Counted from the first letter of the stretch, positions 36,003 through 46,065 are shown. The stretch is 64,000 nucleotides of DNA from Chelativorans sp. Marseille-P2723 (GCF_902809845.1 NZ_CADDWI010000008.1:806001-870000); one strand, 5' to 3'. Made by a program: numbers and translations. The notes: a model not told the origin generated them from the sequence alone.

Positions 36003-36491
36003 ATGAACGATCTCGCGCTCATCAGCGATGCTCCAGAGGGGAACCGGACGCTTGGCGAGATCGGCCTGCACCAATTTGCGCCCTATCTCATGAACCGAAT
36101 TATGGGGCGCTACAATCACTCGCTCAGGAAGGAACTCGCCAGCGCAGGCTTGACGACGCCCAAAATGCGCACTCTGGCGGTTCTTTCGGTGATCGACAAC
36201 CTCGTTATCAGCCGCCTTGCGGTCTATACGGTCGTGGAGCAGTCCACTTTGAGCCGTGCACTCGATTCCTTAGAATCCGAAGGGCTCGTGCGCCGTGTTC
36301 GCGATCCCGATGACAGCCGTTCCACCCGTGTCAGCATTACACCCGAAGGGCGGCTTGTTTTCGAGAAGCTGTGGCCCACGATGCGAGCGAATTACCAGCA
36401 TATGCTTGCGGGCATCGACGCGGCAGAGCAGGCCGCTTTCGTGGCGACCTTGCAGAAAATACTTGTCAACGTCCGCAGGCACGACTTCTGA
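36003..36491 (+). CDS. MarR-family transcriptional regulator
   Basis: A 162-residue winged-helix regulator. Helix-turn-helix and wing are at about 60-115 (LAVYTVVEQSTLSRALDSLESEGLVRRVRDPDDSRSTRVSITPEG). Such proteins usually repress neighbouring catabolic or efflux genes and release DNA on binding aromatic acids. It lies 79 bp after the cyclase and 11 bp before iorA, so it should respond to a substrate of the cluster. The paired TTGCA-TGCAA sites upstream of the cyclase are candidate targets. Confidence 0.92.
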   Translation: MNDLALISDAPEGNRTLGEIGLHQFAPYLMNRIMGRYNHSLRKELASAGLTTPKMRTLAVLSVIDNLVISRLAVYTVVEQSTLSRALDSLESEGLVRRVRDPDDSRSTRVSITPEGRLVFEKLWPTMRANYQHMLAGIDAAEQAAFVATLQKILVNVRRHDF

Positions 36492-36502
36492 GGAAAAAGG
36501 CA

Positions 36503-38656
36503 ATGGCCGAGCGATCATTCGTCAGGGAGGTCCAAAAACTCCGGCTCGGTGAAGGAGAAGAGTTTTCGGGCGAAGGCATCCTCGCCATCACCAAGGCGCT
36601 GCTTCAATGCGGGGTCGGTTACGTTGGCGGATATCAAGGCGCGCCGATCAGCCATCTCATGGACGTTCTGGCCGATGCCCAGGAGATTCTCGGCGAGCTG
36701 GGGGTCCATTTTGAGGCGAGCGCATCAGAGGCGACCGCCACGGCCATGCTCGCAGCGTCGGTGCACTACCCCATTCGCGGGGCCGCTACATTCAAGTCTA
36801 CCGTCGGCACTAACGTCGCCTCCGATGCGCTGGCTAATCTGGCTTCGGGCGGTGTGACAGGCGGTGCGCTTATCATCGTTGGCGAGGATTATGGTGAAGG
36901 TTCATCCATAATGCAGGAGCGTAGTCACGCCTTTGCCATGAAGAGCCAGGTCTGGCTCCTCGATCCCCGGCCAAACCTGCCTTCCATCGTCTCTGCGGTC
37001 GAGCATGGTTTCGAACTGTCGGAAGCCTCCAACACGCCGGTAATGCTGCAGGTGCGCATCCGTAGCTGCCATGTGCACGGTACGTTCATTGCGAAGAACA
37101 ATCGCCGTCCGTCCATGACGGTGGCCGAGGCACTGGAGAACCCGCGCCGCGATACCGGACGCATCGTGCTGCCGCCTGCCTCCTTCATGCATGAAAGGGA
37201 GAAGGTGGAGAAGCGCCTGCCGGCCGCTATCGAATACATCAGAAAGAACAGGCTCAACGAGGTTTTTGGCGGGCAGGGCCCAGTCGGCATCATCATGCAG
37301 GGCGGCATGTATAACGGCATTGTCCGTGCTTTGCAGCGCCTGGGCCTTGCCGATGTTTATGGAAGAACCGAGGTGCCGCTTTACGTCCTGAATGTCACCT
37401 ATCCCCTGGTCGAGGACGAACTTCTGGAGTTCTGCGCCGGCAAGGAGGCGGTTCTTGTCGTGGAGGAAGGCCAGCCCCATTATATCGAGCAGGCGCTAGG
37501 ATCCATGCTCTACAAGGCCGGAGCATCGGTGCGGCTTGAAGGCAAGGGCATCCTTCCCATGGCCGGCGAATATACCGGCGACGTCATGCTTTCGGGGGTT
37601 GGCAACTTCCTGCGCCAATATGCGGACGAAATGTTGCCGCCCGAAATCCGTGCGCCGAACATGCCTGCCCGGCCGGTTGACCAGGATCTTGCGAAGACGG
37701 TGCCCATGCGCCCCCCGGGTTTTTGCGTGGGCTGCCCAGAAAGGCCGATCTTTGCTGCCACTAAGCTGGTGGAACAGGAACTGGGAAAGCATCACATCGC
37801 CTCTGATATTGGCTGCCATCTTTTCTCCATCATGCCGCCTTTCGAACTTGGCGCCACCACCATGGGCTATGGTCTCGGCCCCGCCTCGGCGTCAGCCTTC
37901 AACTCGCCGGACGCAAAAAGGCGCTCCATCTCCTTCGTTGGGGATGGCGGGTTCTGGCATAACGGCCTCACCTCTTCGATCGGCAATGCCGTGTTCAACA
38001 AGAACGACGGTGTTATCGTGGTGGTGGATAACTATTATGCGGCGGCGACGGGCGGGCAAGATATCCTTTCTTCCCGGGCGGAAAACCCGACCAAGGCTAC
38101 GAAGCATCCTATTACCGAGGCTCTTAAGGGCATGGGCGTGAAATGGGTACGTCATCTTGAACGCACCTATGATGTCGGAAAGATGCGCGACACGCTGAAG
38201 GAGGCGCTGACAACGAACGAGACCGGACCGAAGGTCATCGTTGCTTCCTCCGAATGCATGCTCAACCGGCAGCGGCGTGAGCGGCCTCTTCTGCGCAAGG
38301 CGGTTGCCGAAGGCAAGCGCGTTGTCAGGACGAAGTTCGGCGTTGATGAGGATGTTTGCACGGGCGATCACGCCTGCATGCGGCTTTCCGGCTGCCCCTC
38401 GCTCACGGTCAAGCATCTGGACGATCCGCTGCGCGATGACCCTGTGGCGTTCATCGATCAGAACTGCGTTGGCTGCGGCAATTGCGGGGAGGTGGCGGAT
38501 GCGGCGGTGCTGTGCCCGTCCTTCTACCAGGCTGATGTGGTCAACAACCCGACCCGCTGGGAGCGCTTCCGCGCCAATGTCAGCCGGCGCGTGATTGGTT
38601 GGCTTCAGGCCCGGCGTGAGAGCCGGCGCCTCATCTTTGCAGAGGCTGCGCCGTGA
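36503..38656 (+). CDS. iorA: Indolepyruvate ferredoxin oxidoreductase, alpha subunit
   Basis: A 717-residue IorA. N-terminal pyrimidine-binding and middle domains are followed by the thiamine-diphosphate domain (GFCVGCPERP, SDIGCHLFSIMPPFELGATTMGYG, FVGDGGFWHNG to DNYYAAATGGQ) and a C-terminal two-cluster [4Fe-4S] domain (cysteines in VCTGDHACMRLSGCPS and NCVGCGNCGEVADAAVLCP). It oxidatively decarboxylates indole- or other arylpyruvates to the acyl-CoA, reducing ferredoxin. GAGGAAAAAGG before 36503 fixes the start. It overlaps iorB by four bases. Confidence 0.94.
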   Translation: MAERSFVREVQKLRLGEGEEFSGEGILAITKALLQCGVGYVGGYQGAPISHLMDVLADAQEILGELGVHFEASASEATATAMLAASVHYPIRGAATFKSTVGTNVASDALANLASGGVTGGALIIVGEDYGEGSSIMQERSHAFAMKSQVWLLDPRPNLPSIVSAVEHGFELSEASNTPVMLQVRIRSCHVHGTFIAKNNRRPSMTVAEALENPRRDTGRIVLPPASFMHEREKVEKRLPAAIEYIRKNRLNEVFGGQGPVGIIMQGGMYNGIVRALQRLGLADVYGRTEVPLYVLNVTYPLVEDELLEFCAGKEAVLVVEEGQPHYIEQALGSMLYKAGASVRLEGKGILPMAGEYTGDVMLSGVGNFLRQYADEMLPPEIRAPNMPARPVDQDLAKTVPMRPPGFCVGCPERPIFAATKLVEQELGKHHIASDIGCHLFSIMPPFELGATTMGYGLGPASASAFNSPDAKRRSISFVGDGGFWHNGLTSSIGNAVFNKNDGVIVVVDNYYAAATGGQDILSSRAENPTKATKHPITEALKGMGVKWVRHLERTYDVGKMRDTLKEALTTNETGPKVIVASSECMLNRQRRERPLLRKAVAEGKRVVRTKFGVDEDVCTGDHACMRLSGCPSLTVKHLDDPLRDDPVAFIDQNCVGCGNCGEVADAAVLCPSFYQADVVNNPTRWERFRANVSRRVIGWLQARRESRRLIFAEAAP

Positions 38657-40242
38657 AATCCGGATCGCCAGAACGTCCGGAGCTGGTAGCAGGCATCATC
38701 AAGCTCGCAATCCTTGCCGTCGGGGGGCAGGGGGGAGGCGTGCTGACAACGTGGATTACCGACCTTGCTCAACGGTCCGGTTGGCACGTTCAGTCCACCT
38801 CCGTCGCAGGCGTAGCGCAACGCACCGGCGCCACGATCTATTATGTGGAGATGATGCCGAAGGACGAGAGCCAGCCCGAAGCTCGTCCCGTCTTTGCGCT
38901 CAGCCCAGCGCCGGGCGACGTCGATATCGTCATCGCGGCCGAGCTTGCCGAGGCGGGCAGGGCCGTTCTGCGCGGCTTCGTTTCGCCCGAGCGCACCGCC
39001 CTCATCGCCTCCAGTCACCGCATGCTGGCAGTTTCGGAAAAGATCGTGCCGGGTGATGGGCAGGCGGATGAAAGCATATTGCTGCAGAGAGCGGCCGATG
39101 CTTCGCGGCGCTTCATCCATTTTGACATGGAGCAGATCGCGCAGGAAGCAGACACTGTTATTTCGTCGAGCCTTTTTGGAGCACTCGCCGGCTCCGGCGA
39201 ACTGCCGTTCCCGCGCGCTGCCTTCGAGGAGACGGTTCGTTCCGGCGGGCGTGGTGCGGAGGCAAGCCTTGCAGCCTTTGCACGCGCATTCGATCGGGCA
39301 GCCGGCGCGCCTCCCGCTGCAGGCGATGCGAAGGAGAAGACCTCGTTCCGCAAGGCAGCCGCCGTGCGTGGTCCGCAGTGGCTTCAAAAGGAGTGGGAAA
39401 ACCTCCTCGGCCGCACCGAGCCGCTTCCGCAACCGGTTCGCGCGATGGCTGTTCCAGGACTAAAGAAGGTCGTGGATTTTCTGGATTGCGCCTATGGCGC
39501 CGAATATATGGCGGCGCTTGAGGAGGTGGTTGCAAGCGATCGGCAGGACAAGGGCTACGCCTTCTCCAGGGAGGCTGCGAAATACCTCGCCAACGCCATG
39601 GTCTACGACGATATCATCCGTGTCGCCGACCTCAAGACTCGCTCCTCGCGCGCCGAGCGTGTTCGCCAGGACGTGCAGCTTCATGGCGATCAGATGCTTT
39701 TGACCACGGAGTATTTCCATCCGCGCATGCAGGAGATCATCGGTCTGTTACCGGCGGGGCTTGGAGCGGGTATCGAGGCGCGGCCGAAATTGATGGACCG
39801 GCTCGACAACTTCGTGGACCGTGGCCGCCGTATCCGAACCGACAGCATCTATGGTTTCGGCATGCTCTGGATCATCGCTGGCTTACGCCGTTTTCGGCGC
39901 AGCCTGCTGCGGCACAAGGTGGAGGCGGAACATCGTAAGCGCTGGCTTGATCTGGCACGCAGCAAATGCGCCGACGATTATGAACTCGGCGTTGAAGTGC
40001 TGAAATGCAGGCGGCTCATCAAGGGCTATTCCGATACACATGCGCGCGGGAATTCCAAGTTCGACCGGGTACTGGGTTGCCTGCCTCTTCTCGAAGGGCG
40101 CAATGATGCAGCGGACTGGATAAGGCGGTTGCGTGAGGCCGCGCTGGCTGATGCCGACGGCGTGGCCCTGGATGGCGCGATCCGAACGGTGCAGTCCTTC
40201 ACTGAGGCAGCGGAATCAACCGCTAACTTTTCTGGGGTGTGA
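38653..40242 (+). CDS. iorB: Indolepyruvate oxidoreductase beta subunit, extended form
   Basis: A 529-residue protein. Residues 14-200 are the gamma-type IorB domain (ILAVGGQGGGVLTTWITDLA, VAGVAQRTGATIYYVEM). About 330 further residues correspond to the extra C-terminal domain found in long proteobacterial IorB proteins (DUF6537 type), with DRQDKGYAFSREAAKYLANAM and HPRMQEIIGLLPAGLG. The role of the extension is not known. The GTG start overlaps the iorA stop (GTGA). Confidence 0.9.
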   Translation: MKSGSPERPELVAGIIKLAILAVGGQGGGVLTTWITDLAQRSGWHVQSTSVAGVAQRTGATIYYVEMMPKDESQPEARPVFALSPAPGDVDIVIAAELAEAGRAVLRGFVSPERTALIASSHRMLAVSEKIVPGDGQADESILLQRAADASRRFIHFDMEQIAQEADTVISSSLFGALAGSGELPFPRAAFEETVRSGGRGAEASLAAFARAFDRAAGAPPAAGDAKEKTSFRKAAAVRGPQWLQKEWENLLGRTEPLPQPVRAMAVPGLKKVVDFLDCAYGAEYMAALEEVVASDRQDKGYAFSREAAKYLANAMVYDDIIRVADLKTRSSRAERVRQDVQLHGDQMLLTTEYFHPRMQEIIGLLPAGLGAGIEARPKLMDRLDNFVDRGRRIRTDSIYGFGMLWIIAGLRRFRRSLLRHKVEAEHRKRWLDLARSKCADDYELGVEVLKCRRLIKGYSDTHARGNSKFDRVLGCLPLLEGRNDAADWIRRLREAALADADGVALDGAIRTVQSFTEAAESTANFSGV

Positions 40243-40934
40243 TCCGAATGGCGATGCCGGCGGAAGCCTTTCCCAGCTTGTAGCTTTTCCGGACGCCCTT
40301 CTTCTTCCGATATCGCGCTGCAGTGATGTTTTTCATCCTTCTGCAGCACGAAGCTCGAACGAAGTGGCGCCCCGGCCGCGGAAAAAGGCCGCTTCACGCA
40401 AAGCCCAAAGGTAATGTCCTCCCGGACGCTCTTTCGAATCCTGTAGGCGGAAGCAGACTTACAGAGCATTCCGCTTCTTGTGTTTACGTGAGCTTCTTAT
40501 TACAAGCACGGAACAACCTTCCATTCGACTTCACCCGGGATGTGTACAAGGCAAAACACTCCAGCGTTGGCCGGAAGCGGCTGCACGCGGGAGGGAGGAT
40601 GCAAATCCGTTCGCGTCCTTGCGCAGAAAAATGACGCATGGAGTTGCCATAAGATCGTGATGGTTCGGTGAGCCTGCCGCTATTCGCTGCCACGATCCTG
40701 TCGAATGTGCATCGGTTCACGGATCGGACCGCGAAGATAAATTCGATCACGCGGAAACCTGCCGGGCTCTGCGCGATCGGGAAGGTTGCAGTGGATAACG
40801 GACCAGATCCCGGGAACAGGCCCAACCTGTCTTGGCGAAGGTTGAAACAGCACGTATGACTTCCTGCAGAATATGTTTCTAGCTCTTGAGTCCATCTTTA
40901 TGGCGACCTCCCAGAACCCCGGAAAGAAGCTGGC
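40243..40934. other. Gene-free interval after iorB
   Basis: A 692-bp region. The open frames here lack ribosome sites and protein-like composition, and I recognise no transposase remnant, RNA or promoter. An inverted pair GCGGAA/TTCCGC near 40447-40475 is weak. Confidence 0.5.
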
Positions 40935-42596
40935 ATGAGGCTTGGTATCCGGCGCCTGAAGGAGTTTAAATCGGTCGACCAGGGTTCCCCATTCCAGCCG
41001 TTGGCTAACCCTACCTTCCGCAATCTGTGGCTCTGGGTGACCGTCTCCAATCTTGGAACGACGATCCAGAGCATCGGCGCAGCCTGGCTGATGACCACCA
41101 TATCCAGCCAGGCTGAAATGGTGGCGCTGGTTCAGACGGCGACTACGCTGCCGATTATGCTTTTTTCCCTGGCGGCTGGAGCGATCTCGGACAATTTCGA
41201 CCGGCGCACTGTGATGCTGACGGCCCAATGTTTCATGTTCGTGGTCTCTGTCATCCTGGCCATACTCGGCTATCTGGGTGGCGTGAGCCCGTGGCTCCTG
41301 TTGCTCTTCACCTTCCTGATCGGCAGTGGAACAGCGCTCTACAATCCTGCCTGGCAGTCCTCGCTGGGAGACTTCATGCCGCGCGAGCAATTGCCTGCCG
41401 CAGTCTCGCTGAATTCAATCGCCTTCAATCTCATGCGCAGCATCGGGCCGGCCATCGGCGGCTCGATCGTTGCGGTTGCGGGTGCAGCGGCGGCTTTCGC
41501 TGCCAACGCGGCAAGCTATGTCGGCCTGATCGTTCAGCTGTTCAGGCTGAAGCCGGCACAGGCGGCGGCAACACTGCCGCCGGAGCATCTGGGGCCGGCT
41601 ATGTCGGCCGGATTGCGCTATGTTTTCATGTCGCCCAATGTGGGAGCAATCCTGCTTAGAAGCCTTATTCTGGGCTTCTCCACGGTGTCCATTCAAGCCT
41701 TGCTGCCGCTCGTCGCGCGTGACCTGATAGGAGGCGGCCCGGTGCATTATGGCACTTTGCTCGGCTCCTTCGGCGCCGGAGCGATTGTAGCCGGGCTCTT
41801 TGGGCACAGATTGCGCCGTCGTATCAGCAGCGAAAGTTATATGCGTCTCACCCATATGGGTGCGGCCTTTGCTGTTGGCACTCTTCCTTTCGCCGGCTCG
41901 CTCTGGCTGGCGATGCCCATTATGATGGTTGGTGGCGCGGCGTGGCTTTTGGCCTTCTCCTTCTGCAATATGTCGGTGCAGCTTTCGACGCCGCGCTGGG
42001 TTGTCGGGCGTGCGCTGGCCGCCTACCAGACCGCTGCCTTCGGGGGTATGGCCGTTGGAAGCTGGTTCTGGGGATTTCTTGCGGAGCGCTACGGCGTCGA
42101 GGTGAGCCTGCAGATTGCGGCAGTATTGATACTGGTGGGCACCCTGGTCGGCTTCTGGCTGCGAATGCCCGAGCTAAGCGGGCTCAATCTCAATCCGGCG
42201 GCCAGCCGGCCAGCTCCGAAGCCGTCGTTCGACCTGAAGGCACGCAGCGGCCCTGTCGTGGTCATGATTGAATATGCGATCAATGAAGAGGATGTGCCTG
42301 CGTTTCTTGCCGTGATGCGCGAGCGCCGCCGTATCCGCCGCCGCAACGGAGCACATGCTTGGACTCTCAAGCGTGACGTAGAAGTTGGACGCTTCTGGAT
42401 CGAAACCTATCACCTGCCCAACTGGATCGAATATCTACGGCACAACCAGCGGACGACGCAGGCTGACGCAGACGTGACCCGACGGCTGCGCGAACTGCAC
42501 AGCCTGAGCGAGCCGCCACGCATCCGTCGGCTGGTGGTGCGGCCGGTCAGCGCGCACCGCCCAAAGCGTGTCGCCGGGCTCTCCGAGATGCCTTGA
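40935..42596 (+). CDS. MFS transporter (EntS/MFS_3 type) with C-terminal soluble domain
   Basis: A 553-residue exporter. About twelve membrane segments fill residues 25-420, with the loop motif GAISDNFDRRTVMLTAQ. The remaining 130 residues are soluble (VVVMIEYAINEEDVPAFLAVM, FWIETYHLPNWIEYLRHN) and resemble an antibiotic-monooxygenase-type ferredoxin-like fold, a combination seen in this subfamily. It probably exports a siderophore-like or toxic small molecule. The start at 40935 has GGAAAGAAG. It overlaps the next small gene by four bases. Confidence 0.9.
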   Translation: MRLGIRRLKEFKSVDQGSPFQPLANPTFRNLWLWVTVSNLGTTIQSIGAAWLMTTISSQAEMVALVQTATTLPIMLFSLAAGAISDNFDRRTVMLTAQCFMFVVSVILAILGYLGGVSPWLLLLFTFLIGSGTALYNPAWQSSLGDFMPREQLPAAVSLNSIAFNLMRSIGPAIGGSIVAVAGAAAAFAANAASYVGLIVQLFRLKPAQAAATLPPEHLGPAMSAGLRYVFMSPNVGAILLRSLILGFSTVSIQALLPLVARDLIGGGPVHYGTLLGSFGAGAIVAGLFGHRLRRRISSESYMRLTHMGAAFAVGTLPFAGSLWLAMPIMMVGGAAWLLAFSFCNMSVQLSTPRWVVGRALAAYQTAAFGGMAVGSWFWGFLAERYGVEVSLQIAAVLILVGTLVGFWLRMPELSGLNLNPAASRPAPKPSFDLKARSGPVVVMIEYAINEEDVPAFLAVMRERRRIRRRNGAHAWTLKRDVEVGRFWIETYHLPNWIEYLRHNQRTTQADADVTRRLRELHSLSEPPRIRRLVVRPVSAHRPKRVAGLSEMP

Positions 42597-42964
42597 GGGA
42601 CCTGGATCGCGCGGAGGGGGAGCTCACGGGTGCCCGCCGCCTTGCGGCGTGGATCGATCCAGCGCTGGTCGGTGGGCTGGTTGAGCCGAAGGTGCAGGGC
42701 GCCCCCAATCCGAGCCTTTCCCGGATCGGGCTGGACATCGCACGCGCGACCAAGGGGCGTCTCGACCGCGATGAATGGGCAAAGTTGAGGGCTTTTCTCC
42801 GAGCAAATTTCTCCTCCGACAAGGGCGAGAAGGCGACAGTGTTGCCGCCTTCGATCCGGAATCTGATCGCTGCGTACTATGCTGCTGAAAATGACAAGCT
42901 TCTGGAGAGCCTTGGTAGCATGAATCTGTCGGAGGCTTTCAACAGATACGCAGGGCGCGGCTGA
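42593..42964 (+). CDS. Small unknown protein coupled to the MFS transporter
   Basis: A 123-residue soluble protein beginning with TTG that overlaps the MFS stop (TTGA). It has an Ala/Leu/Arg-rich helical pattern and a positively charged middle (KGRLDRDEWAKLRAFLRANF). No family is recognised. The tight overlap and good codon use support translation, but a TTG start without a clear ribosome site keeps confidence moderate. Confidence 0.55.
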   Translation: MRDLDRAEGELTGARRLAAWIDPALVGGLVEPKVQGAPNPSLSRIGLDIARATKGRLDRDEWAKLRAFLRANFSSDKGEKATVLPPSIRNLIAAYYAAENDKLLESLGSMNLSEAFNRYAGRG

Positions 42965-43002
42965 GGGGCGTGGGACTACCGGCCTTTCACCGAGCTTGGG
43001 AC

Positions 43003-43250
43003 TGGTTGGATGACGGTGGCGTCCGCCGGGCTTCAGGCTCCTCGCTTTTCGAAGCCTTTGTGATCGGAGCGGTGAAGGCCACCCCGAATATTACCATGCT
43101 GGAACTGACGCCCGGCTGGCAGTGAAGCCTGATATGCGGGCTGATCCGGCTAAGTTGGCCTGGTTCCTGTGTCGCCGGCCGGCTATATATAAGAAAAAGC
43201 CCTGATGGCGCCGGAAGGGAACGCGCGGCGGTTCGGCTGAACGGCGGGCG
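43003..43250 (+). pseudogene. IS630-family transposase remnant
   Basis: One frame reads SSLFEAFVIGAVKATPNITM then stops at 43123. The adjacent frame continues RADPAKLAWFLCRRPAIYKKKP and stops again. These fit the N-terminal DNA-binding half of IS630-type transposases, where ADPAKLAWFLCRRGYTYKK is typical. The gene is frameshifted, lacks the DDE domain, and no terminal repeats were found. It occupies most of the 380-bp gap between the small gene and the deaminase. Confidence 0.55.
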
Positions 43251-43344
43251 TGGATCACCCCGCCAAAAGGCTAGCTCATTCTAATTTGCAAACCAGTGGG
43301 AATCCCCAGGATCGTTAAATTATCGCTATAGCAGGTCGTCCCAT

Positions 43345-43821
43345 TTAGCGCGCGTGAAATTTTGCGTGGAGCTGACGCACTTCCTCAGCAAACTCTTTGA
43401 CCGGCCCGTGAACATCGGCATTCCTGATGACATCGCCAATGGGTAGTGGGCGTACTCGCGACGAGGGAACACCAAGCTCGGAAAGCCATCTGACCAGTTG
43501 TTCCGACGATGTGGCATAAACGATCCGGCCAAGCCCCACCCAGCCATGTGCTGCCGCGCACATCGGGCAGTGCTCACCCGAAGTGTAAACGGTAGCCCTT
43601 GCTCTTTCTTCGGGAGTCATATTGTTTGCCGCCCACCGTGCGATAGCAAATTCCGGATGCTGTGTATGATCTCCGCCGGCAACGTGATTGTGATCCTCGA
43701 ACAAGACCCTCCCCGCCGATGACACGAGGATGGATCCGAAAGGTTCGTCGCCATTCTCAAGCGCTTCCCGCGCAAGCTCGACACAGCGTCGGAGATGCTT
43801 ACGGTCAATATTATCGATCAT
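43345..43821 (-). CDS. Nucleoside/cytosine deaminase-like zinc enzyme
   Basis: A 158-residue member of the cytidine deaminase-like fold. The zinc site is HPEFAIARW (His and catalytic Glu, with Pro in place of the usual Ala) and GEHCPMCAAA (CxxC). The N-terminal LAREALENGDEPFGSILV is typical of guanine deaminase and TadA-like proteins. The start at 43821 has AAGGAGGGTGCC; the frame to 44007 is not protein-like upstream of it. It sits alone between IS remnant and intergenic DNA, and its base substrate is unknown. Confidence 0.86.
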   Translation of the reverse strand: MIDNIDRKHLRRCVELAREALENGDEPFGSILVSSAGRVLFEDHNHVAGGDHTQHPEFAIARWAANNMTPEERARATVYTSGEHCPMCAAAHGWVGLGRIVYATSSEQLVRWLSELGVPSSRVRPLPIGDVIRNADVHGPVKEFAEEVRQLHAKFHAR

Positions 43822-44580
43822 GGCACCCTCCTTTACGTCCCGGTGCATTGTGCATGGACGGAGTGTTGATGCAAATGGCAGGCTCGCCTGTTCTGTCCAA
43901 AGTCGCAAGGTCTCCGCACCGCCATGTGTGCAATCCGAGACTTGCGACTGTTTTCCAGGAAGCAGGATGGTAGCGGTCAAACAACACCATCGCTCAAATT
44001 GCGCCAATGACGATTAGGATCAGCCCGTCTATCAGCATGGGAAGCCGAGGGCTGCCGTTGGCGTTCATTGTGGAAGACAGCAAAGGGGATGATATTGCGG
44101 TCTTCAGGATCGTCTGTCATGCAGCTTCCTTGTGCGAAGCAGACCATCTTATGTTGCAGGGTTGATGTTTGATCGTCGAATAATTGAGAGCCGTATCGGT
44201 CGGTTGTTGCCGCCACATGTGCTCCTTCCGCTTCGCCACCATGCTTATTCACGGACATTGGCGGTAAGTCTTTAGCTGCAGTCGGCAAGCGCGCCTGCAG
44301 AGTTGCAGGCAAGCGGCGCCACAGCATCGGGCGGGGTGGGTCGTTTTCGCAAAGGAGGCTGTGCCAGTCACAGGTCGGCTTATTCCTGTTTGCGCCACCA
44401 CGCATCGTGACAGCGTGGGCGTTGCAGTGCAGCATTAATCTGATAAAAGCCTTGTCAGTGATCAGGACCCGGTGCAATCCCGGGTGGCTCTTCCGGCCGC
44501 CGATCCGCCGGACAACCCGCAAAGCAATAATCTTTCCACCTGCTTAGGCAAAGTGCTTTGCCATGCCCCTCTGGAGTATA
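43822..44580. other. Gene-poor interval before sulP
   Basis: A 759-bp region. A 181-codon antisense-direction frame (43977-44522) has no ribosome site and no family resemblance, so it is not called. Just before sulP the inverted repeat GGCAAAG-TG-CTTTGCC (44547-44562) may be an operator or leader hairpin. No mobile-element ends or RNA genes are recognised. Confidence 0.5.
44547..44562. promoter_or_regulatory. Perfect inverted repeat at the sulP start
   Basis: GGCAAAG (44547-44553), TG, CTTTGCC (44556-44562) sits 18 bp before the preferred sulP ATG. It could be an operator, or an RNA hairpin that leaves the CTGGAG ribosome site free. Confidence 0.4.
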
Positions 44581-46065
44581 ATGTTCTCGCTTTCATCCTT
44601 TCGTCACGAATGGCTTTCGAACATCCGTGGCGATGTTCTGGCTGGTATTGTCGTAGCGCTCGCGCTGATTCCCGAGGCAATCGGCTTTTCGATAATCGCC
44701 GGCGTTGATCCCAAAGTTGGGCTTTACGCCTCATTTTCAATCGCAGTCATCATTTCCATAACTGGCGGCCGTCCAGGGATGGTTTCGGCAGCTACAGCCG
44801 CTACTGCCGTCCTCATGGTCTCTCTGGTGAGGGATCATGGCCTGCAATATCTTTTGGCAGCGACAATTCTTGCTGGCCTAATTCAGGTTCTCGCCGGGTT
44901 TGCCAAGCTTGGTTATGTCATGCGCTTCGTGTCGCGCTCGGTGCTGACCGGCTTCGTCAATGCGTTGGCAATCCTGATCTTCATGGCGCAGATACCTGAA
45001 CTGGTGGGCGTCTCCGGCGAAACCTATGTCATGATTGCGGTAGGGCTTGCCATCATCTACCTGTTTCCCCGGTTGACGAAAGCAGTGCCTGCGCCCTTGG
45101 TGTGTATTGCGGTGCTAACAAGCGTAACACTCGTCCTAGGCATAGACGTGCGCACGGTTGGCGATCTGGGCGAGTTGCCGTCGAGCTTGCCGGTTTTTCT
45201 CGTTCCGGACGTTCCTTTCACCCTGGAAACGCTGTGGATCATCCTGCCATATTCGGTTGGCGTGGCCGCAGTGGGCCTTCTTGAGAGCCTGTTGACCGCC
45301 TCGATCGTCGACCAAATGACCGACACAAGGAGCGACAAGAATAGGGAATGCGTAGGACAGGGCATCGCGAACTTCTTTACCGGTTTCCTGGGGGGTATGG
45401 CCGGCTGTGCGATGATCGGCCAGTCTGTCATTAACGTGAAGTCGGGCGGGCGCGGGCGCCTCTCCACCTTTGTTGCAGGGGCCTTCCTCCTGGCACTCCT
45501 TCTGCTCTTTAATGATTGGGTTCGCATCATTCCCATGCCGGCGCTGGTCGCTATCATGATCATGGTATCGATCGGCACGTTTTCATGGTCATCTCTGAAC
45601 GATCTTCGCAAACATCCTCGCCGCTCCAGCATTGTAATGCTTGCAACGGTGATAACCGTTGTGGGAACGCACAATCTCGCCCTAGGAGTCGGGGTGGGCG
45701 TGTTGCTTTCGGGCATCTTCTTTGCGTGGAAGGTTGCGCAGATTTTCCGCGTCAGGTCGGAACTCTCTGCAGACGGACAAACGCGTACCTACTTCGTAAC
45801 CGGGCAGATATTCTTTGCCACGGCAGAAAAATTCTTGGAGGCTATCGATTTCACCGAGAATATTCGCCGCGTATGCATTGATGTGTCGCACGCCCATATC
45901 TGGGACCTGACCGGCGTCGGGGCAATTGATCGTGCTGTCCTGAAGCTTCGCAAGGAACATATCGAGGTGAAGCTGATCGGTATGAACGAGGCTAGCGCCA
46001 CAATTATGGATAAGCTTGCCGTCCACGATGATCCGGCTGCGCTAGAGCGCGTCTTCGGCCATTAG
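44581..46065 (+). CDS. SulP-family inorganic anion transporter with STAS domain
   Basis: A 494-residue transporter. About 12-14 membrane segments ([25 protein letters not shown], the SulP opening signature) are followed by a C-terminal STAS domain (about 400-494, [24 protein letters not shown]). SulP proteins move sulfate, bicarbonate or other anions. I prefer ATG 44581 because CTGGAG lies 5 bases before it; ATG 44563 is an in-frame alternative. The substrate cannot be told; no cysteine-synthesis or carbonic-anhydrase gene is adjacent. Confidence 0.92.
   Translation: MFSLSSFRHEWLSNIRGDVLAGIVVALALIPEAIGFSIIAGVDPKVGLYASFSIAVIISITGGRPGMVSAATAATAVLMVSLVRDHGLQYLLAATILAGLIQVLAGFAKLGYVMRFVSRSVLTGFVNALAILIFMAQIPELVGVSGETYVMIAVGLAIIYLFPRLTKAVPAPLVCIAVLTSVTLVLGIDVRTVGDLGELPSSLPVFLVPDVPFTLETLWIILPYSVGVAAVGLLESLLTASIVDQMTDTRSDKNRECVGQGIANFFTGFLGGMAGCAMIGQSVINVKSGGRGRLSTFVAGAFLLALLLLFNDWVRIIPMPALVAIMIMVSIGTFSWSSLNDLRKHPRRSSIVMLATVITVVGTHNLALGVGVGVLLSGIFFAWKVAQIFRVRSELSADGQTRTYFVTGQIFFATAEKFLEAIDFTENIRRVCIDVSHAHIWDLTGVGAIDRAVLKLRKEHIEVKLIGMNEASATIMDKLAVHDDPAALERVFGH

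Noticed and set aside
43977-44522. 181-codon minus-strand frame before sulP
   Set aside because: In open intergenic DNA but without ribosome site, biased codons or recognisable domain; I left the interval as gene-free.
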